In this document: positions 32,776 through 40,831 of the stretch, piece after piece | How positions within the stretch are numbered: position 1 is the stretch's first letter | How the letters are laid out: each line of letters starts with the position of its first letter | DNA from: JAENVU01 sp046598395 | GTDB taxonomy: Bacteria; Actinomycetota; Acidimicrobiia; IMCC26256; JAENVU01 | Length of the DNA stretch: 64,000 nt | Assembly: GCA_046598395.1 (NCBI GenBank) | Contig: JBKJIQ010000015.1 | Coordinates: forward strand, 1-64,000 | Direction: 5' to 3' | Notes under the pieces: model-generated | Database searches by the model: none | Seen by the model: the letters and a program-made list of their open reading frames with translations, nothing else | Told to the model about the DNA's origin: nothing | Program-made: the position numbers and the translations under genes

Positions 32776-34536
32776 TCAGCCGCGTGCACCGCGGACGAGG
32801 CGACCGGGCCGCTCACCGGTGTCGGTGTCGTGCGACCGAGTCTGCACGCCTCCCACCAGGGTGGCGACGTAACCCGATACGGGCTGCAGGTAGCGCTGCC
32901 CACCCGCGGGCAGGTCGGAGTGGATCACGGGCCGACCCACGGAGAGGTGGTCGAGATCGATGACGTTCACATCGGCCCGCTGGCCGATCGCAAGCGTGCC
33001 GCGATCGCTGAAGCCATAGAGCTGGGCAGTACGACGGGTCTGCTGCTCGACCATGAACTCGAGCGGGATCGTCTCGCCGCGCGTGCGGTCCCTCGTCCAG
33101 TGCGTGAGCTGCGTGCTCGGACTCGATCCGTCACAGATGAGCTTCACGTGCGCACCGGCATCGGCGAGTCCCACGATGGTGACGGGATGCATGATCATCT
33201 CGCCCACCACATCGAGATTGCCTTCGGTGTATCCCGTGGCCAACAACGCCACAATGTTGGCGCCGTCGCCCTCCGCGAGGAAGTCGTACACCGCTTCGAT
33301 CGGCTCCACGCCCCGAGCCGCCGCCCGCGCGCCGATAGTGCTGGCCACGGTCGGTTCGTAGTCCACGATCGGATCGAGTGCGAAGAGGAACGCGGCGGCG
33401 GTCTGCATAATGTCGCCGAACATCTCCATCGACCCCGCATCACCCGGAGGAAGATCGGTCTCGGCCAGCATCCGCGCTTTCACCTCGGGATCGCGCATCC
33501 GTTGGGCCTGCGCCGCGAGCGGGAGGGCCACGATCTCGCGGTAGGAGGGTCGCCGCATGAAGGGGTGATAGCAACCAAGACCGCCGAGGATGCCCACCGG
33601 TCGCGACGCCACCTGCGGAAAGAGCTGCGCGCCGCCCGCGTTCATGGCTACTGAGAACGCGAGCACCGCGCGCCATGCGTCGGGATCGTCCATGTGTTGC
33701 ACGGTCGTGAACGTGATCTTCTGGCCGGTTGCACGAGAGATGTCGGCCAGGAGTCGAAGCTCCTGATCCTGGCTGAAGCGCTCGCCGCCGAGTCCCGAAA
33801 GCAGGCCAAGTGACGACGAAGTGATTGCTTCGAAGACGCCGCCACCACCGTCGGCCATGCCTTGGATCAGCTCGGTCAGTTCGACGTCACTCGCGTACGT
33901 ACCCGGCACGGCCCCACCGCTGATCGACCGGTGAAAGATCGTCCGCGAGGTGGAGAACCCGACCGCGCCGGCCGCGATCGCCTCGGCCGTGAGCCGCCGC
34001 ATCTCGGCGATGTCGGCAGCGGTCGCGTCCTGGTTCTCCATACCGCGTTCCCGCATCACATCAAACCGCAGCGAACCGTGCGCGAGCTGCGCAGCGATGT
34101 CCATCGCGTAGTGACGTGACCCGAGGAAGTCGAGATACTCGGGGAAGGTCTCCCACGCACCCCACGGCACACCTTCGTGCAGCGCGCTACCCGGGATGTC
34201 CTCCACGCCTTCCATCAGCTCGATCAGCGTGGCCTGCTCGCCGCGCGGGCAGGGCGCGAACCCCACACCGCAGTTGCCCATCACCAACGTGGTGACACCG
34301 TTGCTGAACGACGGGTCGAGTTGGTCGTCCCAGGTCGCTTGGCCGTCGTAGTGGGTGTGCACGTCTACCCAGCCGGGCGCGACGATCGCACCCTCCGCGT
34401 CGATGACCCGATCGCCGTCGAGCCGGCCGCCGACCGCGGCAATGCAACCGTTGTCGATCGCGACATCACCCGCGAACCGGTCGGCACCGGTGCCGTCCAC
34501 AATCGTGCCCCCACGGATCACCAGGTCGTGCGCCAT
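32776..34536 (-). CDS. N-acyl-D-amino-acid deacylase-type amidohydrolase
   Basis: A 586-aa amidohydrolase related to D-aminoacylases (NagA/dihydroorotase superfamily). HDLVIRGGTIVDGTGADRF begins the small beta sandwich, and PGWVDVHTHYDGQ supplies the first two metal-binding His. VMGNCGVGFAPC is the Cys-containing segment of D-aminoacylase, and ADAGAHVKLICDG the later metal Asp region. The substrate could be an N-acyl-D-amino acid or a related amide. The ATG at 34536 has GGAGG 6 nt upstream; the frame extends 9 codons beyond without support. Confidence 0.85.
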   Translation of the reverse strand: MAHDLVIRGGTIVDGTGADRFAGDVAIDNGCIAAVGGRLDGDRVIDAEGAIVAPGWVDVHTHYDGQATWDDQLDPSFSNGVTTLVMGNCGVGFAPCPRGEQATLIELMEGVEDIPGSALHEGVPWGAWETFPEYLDFLGSRHYAMDIAAQLAHGSLRFDVMRERGMENQDATAADIAEMRRLTAEAIAAGAVGFSTSRTIFHRSISGGAVPGTYASDVELTELIQGMADGGGGVFEAITSSSLGLLSGLGGERFSQDQELRLLADISRATGQKITFTTVQHMDDPDAWRAVLAFSVAMNAGGAQLFPQVASRPVGILGGLGCYHPFMRRPSYREIVALPLAAQAQRMRDPEVKARMLAETDLPPGDAGSMEMFGDIMQTAAAFLFALDPIVDYEPTVASTIGARAAARGVEPIEAVYDFLAEGDGANIVALLATGYTEGNLDVVGEMIMHPVTIVGLADAGAHVKLICDGSSPSTQLTHWTRDRTRGETIPLEFMVEQQTRRTAQLYGFSDRGTLAIGQRADVNVIDLDHLSVGRPVIHSDLPAGGQRYLQPVSGYVATLVGGVQTRSHDTDTGERPGRLVRGARG

Positions 34537-34672
34537 CACAGTCCTCCGAGCCGGTCGTCGCATTTTCGGTCCCCATCATGGCCGAGACACAGACATCGCG
34601 GAGCGGTGACCGAACGGACCACCGTTTCAGGGTATTGATCAGCGCGCCGATCACCTGATAGGACCATGCACA

Positions 34673-35296
34673 GTGACGAAATCGCCGCGTGACGTCGACG
34701 CCCTGCTCGCGCGGGTGCGGGCGTGCACGATCTGCGCGGAGCATCTGCCTCGTGGCCCTCGACCGGTGGTGCAGCTCGACCCGGCCGCGCGCATTCTCAT
34801 CGTCGGGCAGGCACCGGGGCGCAAGGTGGATGAGTCGGGGATCCCGTTCGCCGACGCGAGCGGCGATCGGTTGAGGGACTGGCTCGGTATCAGTGCCGAG
34901 GTGTTCTACGACCCCACCCGAATCGCGCTGCTCCCGATGGGGTTCTGCTTTCCCGGTACCGGGCGCAGCGGCGACCTGCCCCCGCGTCCGGAGTGTGCGC
35001 TTGCGTGGCGCGCCGAACTCATGGCCCACCTCGCGAACGTGGCGCTCACCCTCGTCATCGGCAAGTACGCACACGCGTATCACCTGCCCGATCATTCCGG
35101 CTCGGTCACCGACGTCGTTGCCTCCTGGCGCGTTCACTGGCCGGCTGTGGTGCCGCTCCCCCACCCGAGCCCGCGCAACAACATCTGGCTGCGCCGCAAT
35201 CCGTGGTTCGACCTCGAGTTGGTGCCCGCGTTACGCGAACGAGTGGCCACGGTGCTGGGCGAGCCGGACCGACGAGTATCGAGGAGTGTCGGATGA
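34673..35296 (+). CDS. Uracil-DNA glycosylase family protein, possibly Fe-S type
   Basis: A 207-aa member of the UDG superfamily. ILIVGQAPGRKVDESGIPFAD replaces the family-4 GEAPG motif, and PLPHPSPRNNIWLRRNPWF is the second active-site loop. Four Cys (C-x2-C in RACTICAEH, then GFCF and PEC spaced 15 apart) match the Fe4S4 spacing of family-4 enzymes. GTG at 34673. It probably repairs or recognises deaminated bases; the changed GQAPG motif leaves substrate range open. Confidence 0.75.
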   Translation: MTKSPRDVDALLARVRACTICAEHLPRGPRPVVQLDPAARILIVGQAPGRKVDESGIPFADASGDRLRDWLGISAEVFYDPTRIALLPMGFCFPGTGRSGDLPPRPECALAWRAELMAHLANVALTLVIGKYAHAYHLPDHSGSVTDVVASWRVHWPAVVPLPHPSPRNNIWLRRNPWFDLELVPALRERVATVLGEPDRRVSRSVG

Positions 35297-35427
35297 GAAG
35301 CAGCCGATGACAACGAGGAACGAGCATCGTGCTGGTGCGCAACGGTGACCGATCCCGGGTCCGCGTCCCAGCTGATCGGCGCGGTGGCGTCGCTCATCGT
35401 GCAGCGAACCGTTCTTGGTCAAGGGCC

Positions 35428-36192
35428 TCACTTCGGAGCCAGCGTTGCCGAGAAGATCTGCCAGGCCAGGACGGTCTTCGCCACCAACGACAGCGTGATG
35501 TAGGCGCGCTCGCCGGCCAGGTAGTCCTTCCACTTCCCCACCTTCTTGTACTGCAACCACTGATTGATTGCGAAGCAGTTGAAGAGGGCGAAAAGCGAGA
35601 AGAAAATGCCGTAGACGAAGCCCGGGGGGTTGTGCTCACCGCTCGAACCGGGGCCGACGAGGTAGATCGTGATGGCGATCCACGGAACGGCCCCGGCGAT
35701 GCAACCAAGCCAGAACGGACCGCGTCCCGCCCCGGGCACCTCGTAGCGCTCCTGCATCCAGCCGAACCCGATCATCGACGCGTTCACACCCACCAAAGCC
35801 ACCAGCGCGGCGATGTCGTCGATTCCCACCAACATCGCGATCAACACGATCATGACCGACGCGCTCAGCGAGTACTCGAGCCAGCGGAACGGGTTGCGAC
35901 CCTTGCCGAGTTGGCGTTGATAGGACGCCCAGCCGGGACCGGCGACGCTGAAGTGCGCCAAAGCCGACAGCGCGAAGAACACGAAGATCGCCGCCGCGAA
36001 CCCGAGGTTGAACAGCGTCGCGGCCTCGCGGCCCACATCCGGTCCGGGCGGCCCTGTCATATAAGTGGCCCGGACCGGCAGCGCGAAGCCGTTCGCCAAG
36101 ACGAGCACCGCGACCGCTTGGGCCAGGTGGAGGGACCCGGCAATCAGGTTGTAGGGACGGAGCCGCGCCAGTTGCGCGGCGGGGTCGCTCAT
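35428..36192 (-). CDS. Heliorhodopsin
   Basis: A 254-aa seven-helix protein with heliorhodopsin marks. The retinal Schiff-base Lys is K239 in LSLVAKTVLAWQIF, the counterion Glu is E106 in RWLEYSLSASVM, and the cavity His residues H22 (GSLHLAQ) and H80 (LAHFSV) are present. FALPVRATYMTGPPG after helix A and the WLQYKKVGKW loop are typical. Heliorhodopsins have the N-terminus in the cytoplasm and have no known pump activity; they are thought to signal or regulate. It is the last gene of a three-gene unit: ATGA overlap with the 57-aa membrane protein, which in turn overlaps the 69-aa one. Retinal would have to come from a beta-carotene cleavage enzyme; CCO1 or CCO2 could be a source but this is unproven. 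Confidence 0.93.
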   Translation of the reverse strand: MSDPAAQLARLRPYNLIAGSLHLAQAVAVLVLANGFALPVRATYMTGPPGPDVGREAATLFNLGFAAAIFVFFALSALAHFSVAGPGWASYQRQLGKGRNPFRWLEYSLSASVMIVLIAMLVGIDDIAALVALVGVNASMIGFGWMQERYEVPGAGRGPFWLGCIAGAVPWIAITIYLVGPGSSGEHNPPGFVYGIFFSLFALFNCFAINQWLQYKKVGKWKDYLAGERAYITLSLVAKTVLAWQIFSATLAPK

Positions 36193-36362
36193 CCCGTCTG
36201 ACTTTGCACTGGCGCCAGGCTCGGGTGATCCGCATCCGCGCGTGTGACAGCCTCGTCTTGGTCCTGGAGTTCACGGACAACCGCAAGGCCAAAGAGGAAG
36301 ATGGCGGCGGCCACGGCGACGAAGATCACCGCACCAATTTCGAACAGCAGGGTGCGGCTCAC
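36189..36362 (-). CDS. 57-aa single-pass membrane protein coupled to heliorhodopsin
   Basis: A tiny protein with one transmembrane helix (RTLLFEIGAVIFVAVAAAIF and on through GLAVV) followed by a charged, about 25-residue tail (RELQDQDEAVTRADADHPS). GTG at 36362 overlaps the stop of the upstream gene by GTGA, and its own stop overlaps the heliorhodopsin ATG. Translation of all three is therefore linked, arguing for a fixed ratio and possibly a complex. I do not recognise the family. Confidence 0.7.
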   Translation of the reverse strand: MSRTLLFEIGAVIFVAVAAAIFLFGLAVVRELQDQDEAVTRADADHPSLAPVQSQTG

Positions 36363-36568
36363 AACCGACTCCGTTCTCCGGCGAGGAGCAGCGTGCCGAG
36401 TGACTGGATCGACGGGACCCAAATCCCGACGAAGATGCCTGCGCTCGTGTTCTCTTCGATGAAATAGAGGTACACGGAGAGCAGGAACGACAAGAATGCC
36501 GCGACGAGCAGCACGATCTTCAGCAGGCTGGCCTGCTCGGTTCTCGAACGATGGGTCAGAGCTTGCAT
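36359..36568 (-). CDS. 69-aa two-helix membrane protein, first gene of the heliorhodopsin operon
   Basis: A 69-aa protein with two predicted membrane helices: SLLKIVLLVAAFLSFLLSVY and SAGIFVGIWVPSIQSLGTLL, joined by an acidic loop (FIEENT). ATG 36568 has AAGGAG 7 nt upstream, the best ribosome site of the operon. It has no relative that I recognise. The operon order (small, small, heliorhodopsin) suggests partner subunits or an accessory for folding. Confidence 0.72.
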   Translation of the reverse strand: MQALTHRSRTEQASLLKIVLLVAAFLSFLLSVYLYFIEENTSAGIFVGIWVPSIQSLGTLLLAGERSRL

Positions 36569-36622
36569 GGGGTTCTCCTTGCAGTGAACCTGGGCAACAC
36601 GGGGACGTTTTTCACTGGATTG

Positions 36623-36663
36623 TTGACACCCATTGTTTTAGCACTAAAGTTACCCGGAGTCAA
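36623..36663. promoter_or_regulatory. Overlapping divergent promoters with a palindrome
   Basis: Plus strand: TTGACA (36623-36628), 16 bp, TAAAGT (36645-36650), for the SRPBCC gene. Minus strand: TTGACT (36663-36658), 17 bp, TAAAAC (36640-36635), for the heliorhodopsin operon. The palindrome TTTAG-CA-CTAAA (36637-36648) overlaps both -10 regions, so a single regulator or polymerase occupancy could switch between them. Confidence 0.65.
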
Positions 36664-36724
36664 GCCCCGCGGTCGCGGGTACACCCGTGACCACCGGTTC
36701 GCTCGTTGTGAGCGAGAGAGGAAC

Positions 36725-37174
36725 ATGAAAATGGCGAAATACCGCACCTCCGTTCGTACGCCATGGTCAGCCCAGACGGCGTTCGAGTACCTGAGTGATC
36801 TCGAACACTTCGCAGAGTGGGATCCAGGGGTGAAGCGATCGATACAGGTTGCCGGCGACGGAACGGGGCTCGGCGCGGAGTACGACGTGACCGTGTCGAG
36901 CCCGGGGCGCGATCTCACGCTGCGCTACAAAACTGTTGCTATCGACCCGTTTCGCAGGATCGAAGTCGTCGCCGAGACTTCGGCGTTGCGGTCCGTCGAT
37001 GTCATCACCGTCGAGGACACCATCGACGGAGGCTGCGTTGTCTTCTATGACGCCGACCTCGTATTCAAGGGTGCGTTCGCGATCGCCAATCCGTTGTTGG
37101 GCCTCGCGTTCCGCCGGATCGGCGATCGCGCCGCCGCCGGACTCGAGCAGATACTCGAAGGAGTCACCGCCTGA
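36725..37174 (+). CDS. SRPBCC-family protein divergent from heliorhodopsin
   Basis: A 149-aa START-like protein: YRTSVRTPWSAQTAFEYLSD then LEHFAEWDPGVKRSIQV are the family's opening strand, helix and W-loop. DLTLRYKTVAIDPFRRIEVV and the C-terminal helix follow. The ATG at 36725 has GAGAGAGG just upstream. The promoter overlaps that of the heliorhodopsin operon, so the two may be alternately expressed. A hydrophobic ligand, perhaps an isoprenoid or lipid, is possible but not shown. Confidence 0.85.
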   Translation: MKMAKYRTSVRTPWSAQTAFEYLSDLEHFAEWDPGVKRSIQVAGDGTGLGAEYDVTVSSPGRDLTLRYKTVAIDPFRRIEVVAETSALRSVDVITVEDTIDGGCVVFYDADLVFKGAFAIANPLLGLAFRRIGDRAAAGLEQILEGVTA

Positions 37175-37209
37175 ATCCCACCGAGCGTCCCGCGATTCGA
37201 GCGCAGCGC

Positions 37210-37911
37210 GTGCTCGTTGTCGGCGCCATTGGCTACATCGGTCGGCGGTTGGTCGCCGAGCTGGTGGCGCGTGGTGCTCACGTTCGATGCCTCGCCCGAA
37301 CTCCGACCAAACTCGAAACCGAGGGTGGGCTTTGTCACCCCCATCCCGTCCGACTTGGCCCGCCCCCTGATCGACAGTCTCGTCAGTGGTGGTGCACGAC
37401 CATGCAATCGATCAGGTCGTACCCCACCGACCGGTGTCCTGTCTCGAGGCCCTCGAACTCGCCTTGCGCCGAGTCGGAGGGTTCGAGGTGACCACCCGTT
37501 GGACCGACGCCGAGCTCTACGGGCGAACCCCCGCCGATCCGATGCCAACGGACCCCGACTGGGCGGGCGTCACGTTCCTCACCGACGTCGAGACCGTCCG
37601 CACTCACGCCGCACCCGACGCGCTGTACGGCGAGGTCTGCGCGCTCGGCGGCGACCGGGGTTGGCTGGCCGGGAAATGGCTGTGGACCGCGCGCGGGTGG
37701 ATGGATCGCATGGTCGATCACCCCCGACCCCGAGCGCGGCGACGTCGTTTTCATGCAACGAGCCGTGTTCCGCCCGCGGGGACTGTTCGGACGCGCCTAC
37801 TGGTACGCGGTCGCGCCCTTCCACGGATTGATCTTCGGCCCGATGGCCAGGAGACTGGTGACGCACGCCGCGCACCAGGGTCACCGCCAGTCCGGACGCC
37901 TTTCGTCCTGA
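37210..37911 (+). pseudogene. SDR-DUF2867 protein, fragmented pseudogene
   Basis: Pieces of one NAD(P)-binding/DUF2867 oxidoreductase lie in order but in different frames. 37210-37320 encodes VLVVGAIGYIGRRLVAELVA, the Rossmann turn. Then about 150 residues are missing. 37320-37390 in another frame has RVGFVTPIPSDLARPLIDSL; 37386-37720 in a third frame has DQVVPHRPVSCLEALELALR through WTARGWMDRMVD; finally 37705-37911 has VVFMQRAVFRPRGLFGRAYW and ends normally. At least two frameshifts and two deletions make the product non-functional. Confidence 0.8.
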
Positions 37912-37967
37912 CCGAGATTGCACCCACTACCCCGAGGACTACACCGCCCGCTCGATACCCTCTCGAA

Positions 37968-38363
37968 ATGCGCATCATCGTTCGAGTCCTCGTCCCGCTC
38001 GCCCTCATCACCGCCACGACGGCCGGTTGCGGGAGCGACGGATCGCCCAGCAGTGTCGACCTCACGGGCAAGAAGCTCGAGAACGAGCAGGGCAAGCGAG
38101 CCGTCACCGTCGCGGCGGTCGACAACAACTTCGAACCCGGGTACATCACGGTCAGCACGGGGACGAAGGTCACGTTCGTCAACCAGGGTCACAACCGCCA
38201 CAACGTGATCTGGGTCGACGACGCGTTCGCGCCATCCCGCCTGCTCGATGCCGATGACTCGGTGAAGGTCACCCTCGAAGACGCCGGCGATTACGCCTAC
38301 TACTGCTCACTCCACGGCACCCCGACGAGCGGGATGCGGGGCGGAATCCGCGTCGTCAAGTAG
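37968..38363 (+). CDS. Plastocyanin-like cupredoxin lipoprotein
   Basis: A 131-aa exported lipoprotein: signal peptide VRVLVPLALITATTAGC with acylated C21, then a cupredoxin domain. Type 1 copper ligands are H78 (NRHNVIW), C113 and H116 (YYCSLHG) and M123 (SGM). It should be a small membrane-attached electron carrier or copper protein outside the cell. ATG 37968 gives the correct signal; the open frame upstream belongs to the pseudogene. Confidence 0.9.
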   Translation: MRIIVRVLVPLALITATTAGCGSDGSPSSVDLTGKKLENEQGKRAVTVAAVDNNFEPGYITVSTGTKVTFVNQGHNRHNVIWVDDAFAPSRLLDADDSVKVTLEDAGDYAYYCSLHGTPTSGMRGGIRVVK

Positions 38364-38375
38364 CCGCGCCGAAGG

Positions 38376-39314
38376 TCACCGGGCTTGAAACAGCGGACTC
38401 TGTTGCCGGTTCGACGCGAGATCACAGACCGCATCGCGCCCGATGCACTGCGCAACCTCTCGCGCCAGGCCGGCGGGATCCCACGCGTTCAAGAAGTCGC
38501 CGTGGGCGGAGAACACCGAGCCGGACGCGAGCCGCAGGTCGTGGCCCGAGCCGTTGATCGGGAACGTCACCGACACCGTGAGCTGCGGGACGTGGACCTG
38601 GTGCGTACCGGGACAGCGGCCGTGGGCCGAGTACGCGACGTGCGCACGGTGATCCGGGCTATCCAGGCGCTCGCCGTCCCAACAGTCGGCGAAGGTGAGC
38701 AGCAGGTGGAGCGGCGCGGTGCCCGGACATCGGGGCGGGCTCGCGTGGAGATCCGATCGCGCACCGCAGACCCAACCGGCCGCGCTCCCATGCTGGGGTC
38801 CGGTCGCCGCCGCGTCCCCGGCGATCATCACGAGTCCGAACGGGAACGGACGAACCGCGGCGGGGCTCACGCCGGGTGCGGCGCGGTAATACGCCTGAAG
38901 GCTGCGCGGCAGGACGGCACGGCCGTGGTCATAGAGCGTGGGGTGCCAATAGGCGGCGGTGTCGACGGTCTTGTCGCAGGTGGTATTTCCGCGGACGAGC
39001 CCCCCCGCCGAGGACCCCGCGTTGGCACGGGTCGCACCATAGAAGTCGTGGCGGTGGGACATCCCCGGGTGGCCAGGACGCACGATCGGATCATCAGTGG
39101 CCGAGTGGCTGTACAGACACTGGACCACGAATTGGCCGAAGCCCCCCTGCGGTCCCGTGTGGCGCTCGGGGCCGACCGCGCGGCTCGCGGCGGCAGTGGC
39201 CGCGACCCTTTCGTCGTCGCGCTCATCGCGTGTGACGACTGCGGTCAACGCGATCGCCGTCACCGCCACCACCGCGACCGCTATCGCCGCCCGGGCGCCG
39301 CCGGAACGCGTCAC
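38376..39314 (-). CDS. Secreted DUF1996-domain protein
   Basis: A 312-aa exported protein with an N-terminal membrane segment (ARAAIAVAVVAVTAIALTAV) and a DUF1996 domain: QCLYSHSATDDPIVRPGHPGMSHRHDF in segments, GNTTCDKTVDTAAYWHPTL, PFPFGLVMIAGD, FADCWDG and SPDHRAHVAYS. The many conserved His/Asp/Cys suggest a metal-dependent or structural function, which is unknown for the family. GTG 39314 overlaps the stop of the beta-helix gene (GTGA). Confidence 0.85.
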   Translation of the reverse strand: MTRSGGARAAIAVAVVAVTAIALTAVVTRDERDDERVAATAAASRAVGPERHTGPQGGFGQFVVQCLYSHSATDDPIVRPGHPGMSHRHDFYGATRANAGSSAGGLVRGNTTCDKTVDTAAYWHPTLYDHGRAVLPRSLQAYYRAAPGVSPAAVRPFPFGLVMIAGDAAATGPQHGSAAGWVCGARSDLHASPPRCPGTAPLHLLLTFADCWDGERLDSPDHRAHVAYSAHGRCPGTHQVHVPQLTVSVTFPINGSGHDLRLASGSVFSAHGDFLNAWDPAGLAREVAQCIGRDAVCDLASNRQQSPLFQAR

Positions 39315-40765
39315 GTGCCCGTCGGTGCCGCCGGGACCTGAATCGCAGCGAGGTCGAGCTTGCTCGGTCCGCGGAATGGCTTCGGCTTCGCCGTCGTCGA
39401 TCCGGGCATGTTCCGCTGGGCCGGCGGCACCGGGGTCGTCTTCCAGCGGTTCGCCGGCGGCTGCGCGGGAATGTCGAGGAACACGCCCACGAGGTCGAGC
39501 ACGCCGGCGTTCCAGTCGCCGCTCCCGGTGCCGTCGCACGGAGCCAGGGTTTCGATGTTCTGCGGTGCACTGGTACCGAAGGTGTTGTCGGAAAAACAGT
39601 TCCCGAGCTTGTCGGTGGTCTCGCCGGTCGCGAAGACGTCGATCGTCCCCACCGCGAGGTCGGCCACGCCGGAACCTTCCACCACGTTGCCGATGATCCG
39701 ATTCTCTTTCGGCGGCCAGAGCACTCCGCACTTGTCCATAATCCCCTTGACCTCTTTGCAGGCGGCCGCGGGAATCGTCTTTCCCACACTCGCCTTCGGC
39801 CGACACGGCGCATCCCACTCGGTGACCGCGGGCGCCAGCGAGTTGGCATCGCTCTCCGGGTAGGGGACCAGGCCGATCCCGGTTCGCAGGTGATTCATGA
39901 CTCGATTGCGCTCGATCACGTTGCGCACTCCGCCGGGCACGAGGATGCCGTTCCCAGTGGGGAGCAACTCGTTCTCGCCCGCCGCCGGTGCCTCCAAGTT
40001 GCTGTTGTCATAGATGAGGTTGCCCACGATGGTGCTCTCGCGCTCGGGGTAGCACTGTTCATACGATCCGGTGTTGGGCACGATGCCGGCGCGGTTGTTC
40101 CGGAACGTGGAGTTGACGATGTAGAGGTCGCCACCGGAGTTCGTACCTGAGTATCCGAGCCCGTTGTACTCCGAGACCACGGTGTCGATCACGACATCAC
40201 ACCGGAAGCATTCGCCCACGTAGAAGCCGGCATCGGGGCTGCCACCGCCGTAGCTGTGATCGAGCTGACCGTGGTGCGCGTCGAACGTGTACACGCCGTA
40301 ATCCCCGTTGCGATACGCGGTGAGGTACGAACCGCGGTAGTAGTCGGAGCCGGTCCAGAAGAATCCGTTACTCGTGTAGTTGCGCGCGGTCATGTTCTCC
40401 ACCACCACACCGTCGGTCTCGAGCACGCGGATGCCGTTCTCGAGCTTGAACCCTCCGTCGAGGATCACGGCGTTGCGATCGGTGCCGCGGATGGTGATGT
40501 TGGGCGTCGTCACGTCGACCGCCTCGCGGTAGGTCCCCTTGCTCACCAGGACCAGGTCACCCTCGTGTGCGGCACACACCGCAGCCTGGATCGTGTCGTG
40601 ATCTTGGGGCACGCGCCGGGTCTCGACCTTGGTGCCCTTGCCGTTGGGTTTGCACGGCTCCTTGGCGCCCCCATTCGTCCCACTGCTGCTCCCACACGAG
40701 ACTGTGCCGCCGGCGAGCACCGCGACGAGCGCGGCGGTAGCCATCCGATTCCGAACTGACATCAT
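39311..40765 (-). CDS. Right-handed beta-helix lipoprotein
   Basis: A 484-aa lipoprotein with lipobox LAGGTVSC (C24). Residues about 55-330 are a right-handed parallel beta helix with short turns: TIQAAVCAAHEGDLVLVSKG, NITIRGTDRNAVILDGG, GIRVLETDGVVVENMTARNY. NosD/pectate-lyase-like proteins share this fold. About 12 Cys could form disulfides. A Pro-rich tail follows. It may bind or cleave surface polysaccharide; no catalytic set is clear. It is the first gene of a pair with the DUF1996 protein. Confidence 0.82.
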   Translation of the reverse strand: MMSVRNRMATAALVAVLAGGTVSCGSSSGTNGGAKEPCKPNGKGTKVETRRVPQDHDTIQAAVCAAHEGDLVLVSKGTYREAVDVTTPNITIRGTDRNAVILDGGFKLENGIRVLETDGVVVENMTARNYTSNGFFWTGSDYYRGSYLTAYRNGDYGVYTFDAHHGQLDHSYGGGSPDAGFYVGECFRCDVVIDTVVSEYNGLGYSGTNSGGDLYIVNSTFRNNRAGIVPNTGSYEQCYPERESTIVGNLIYDNSNLEAPAAGENELLPTGNGILVPGGVRNVIERNRVMNHLRTGIGLVPYPESDANSLAPAVTEWDAPCRPKASVGKTIPAAACKEVKGIMDKCGVLWPPKENRIIGNVVEGSGVADLAVGTIDVFATGETTDKLGNCFSDNTFGTSAPQNIETLAPCDGTGSGDWNAGVLDLVGVFLDIPAQPPANRWKTTPVPPAQRNMPGSTTAKPKPFRGPSKLDLAAIQVPAAPTGT

Positions 40766-40831
40766 GAGTCCCCCGAGATTCGCCGGTCTGCGCGCACTCC
40801 TGCGCCCATCATGGTCGACCGGCGGCCCGCG

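Noticed and set aside
35297..35427. A small gene between the UDG-type gene and heliorhodopsin
   Set aside because: Short frames exist on both strands but none has a ribosome site or recognisable sequence.
36637..36648. Same TetR operator as at the CCO genes, in the heliorhodopsin promoter
   Set aside because: The half-sites point the other way (TTTAG...CTAAA rather than CTAAAC...GTTTAG) and the spacing is 2 instead of 3.
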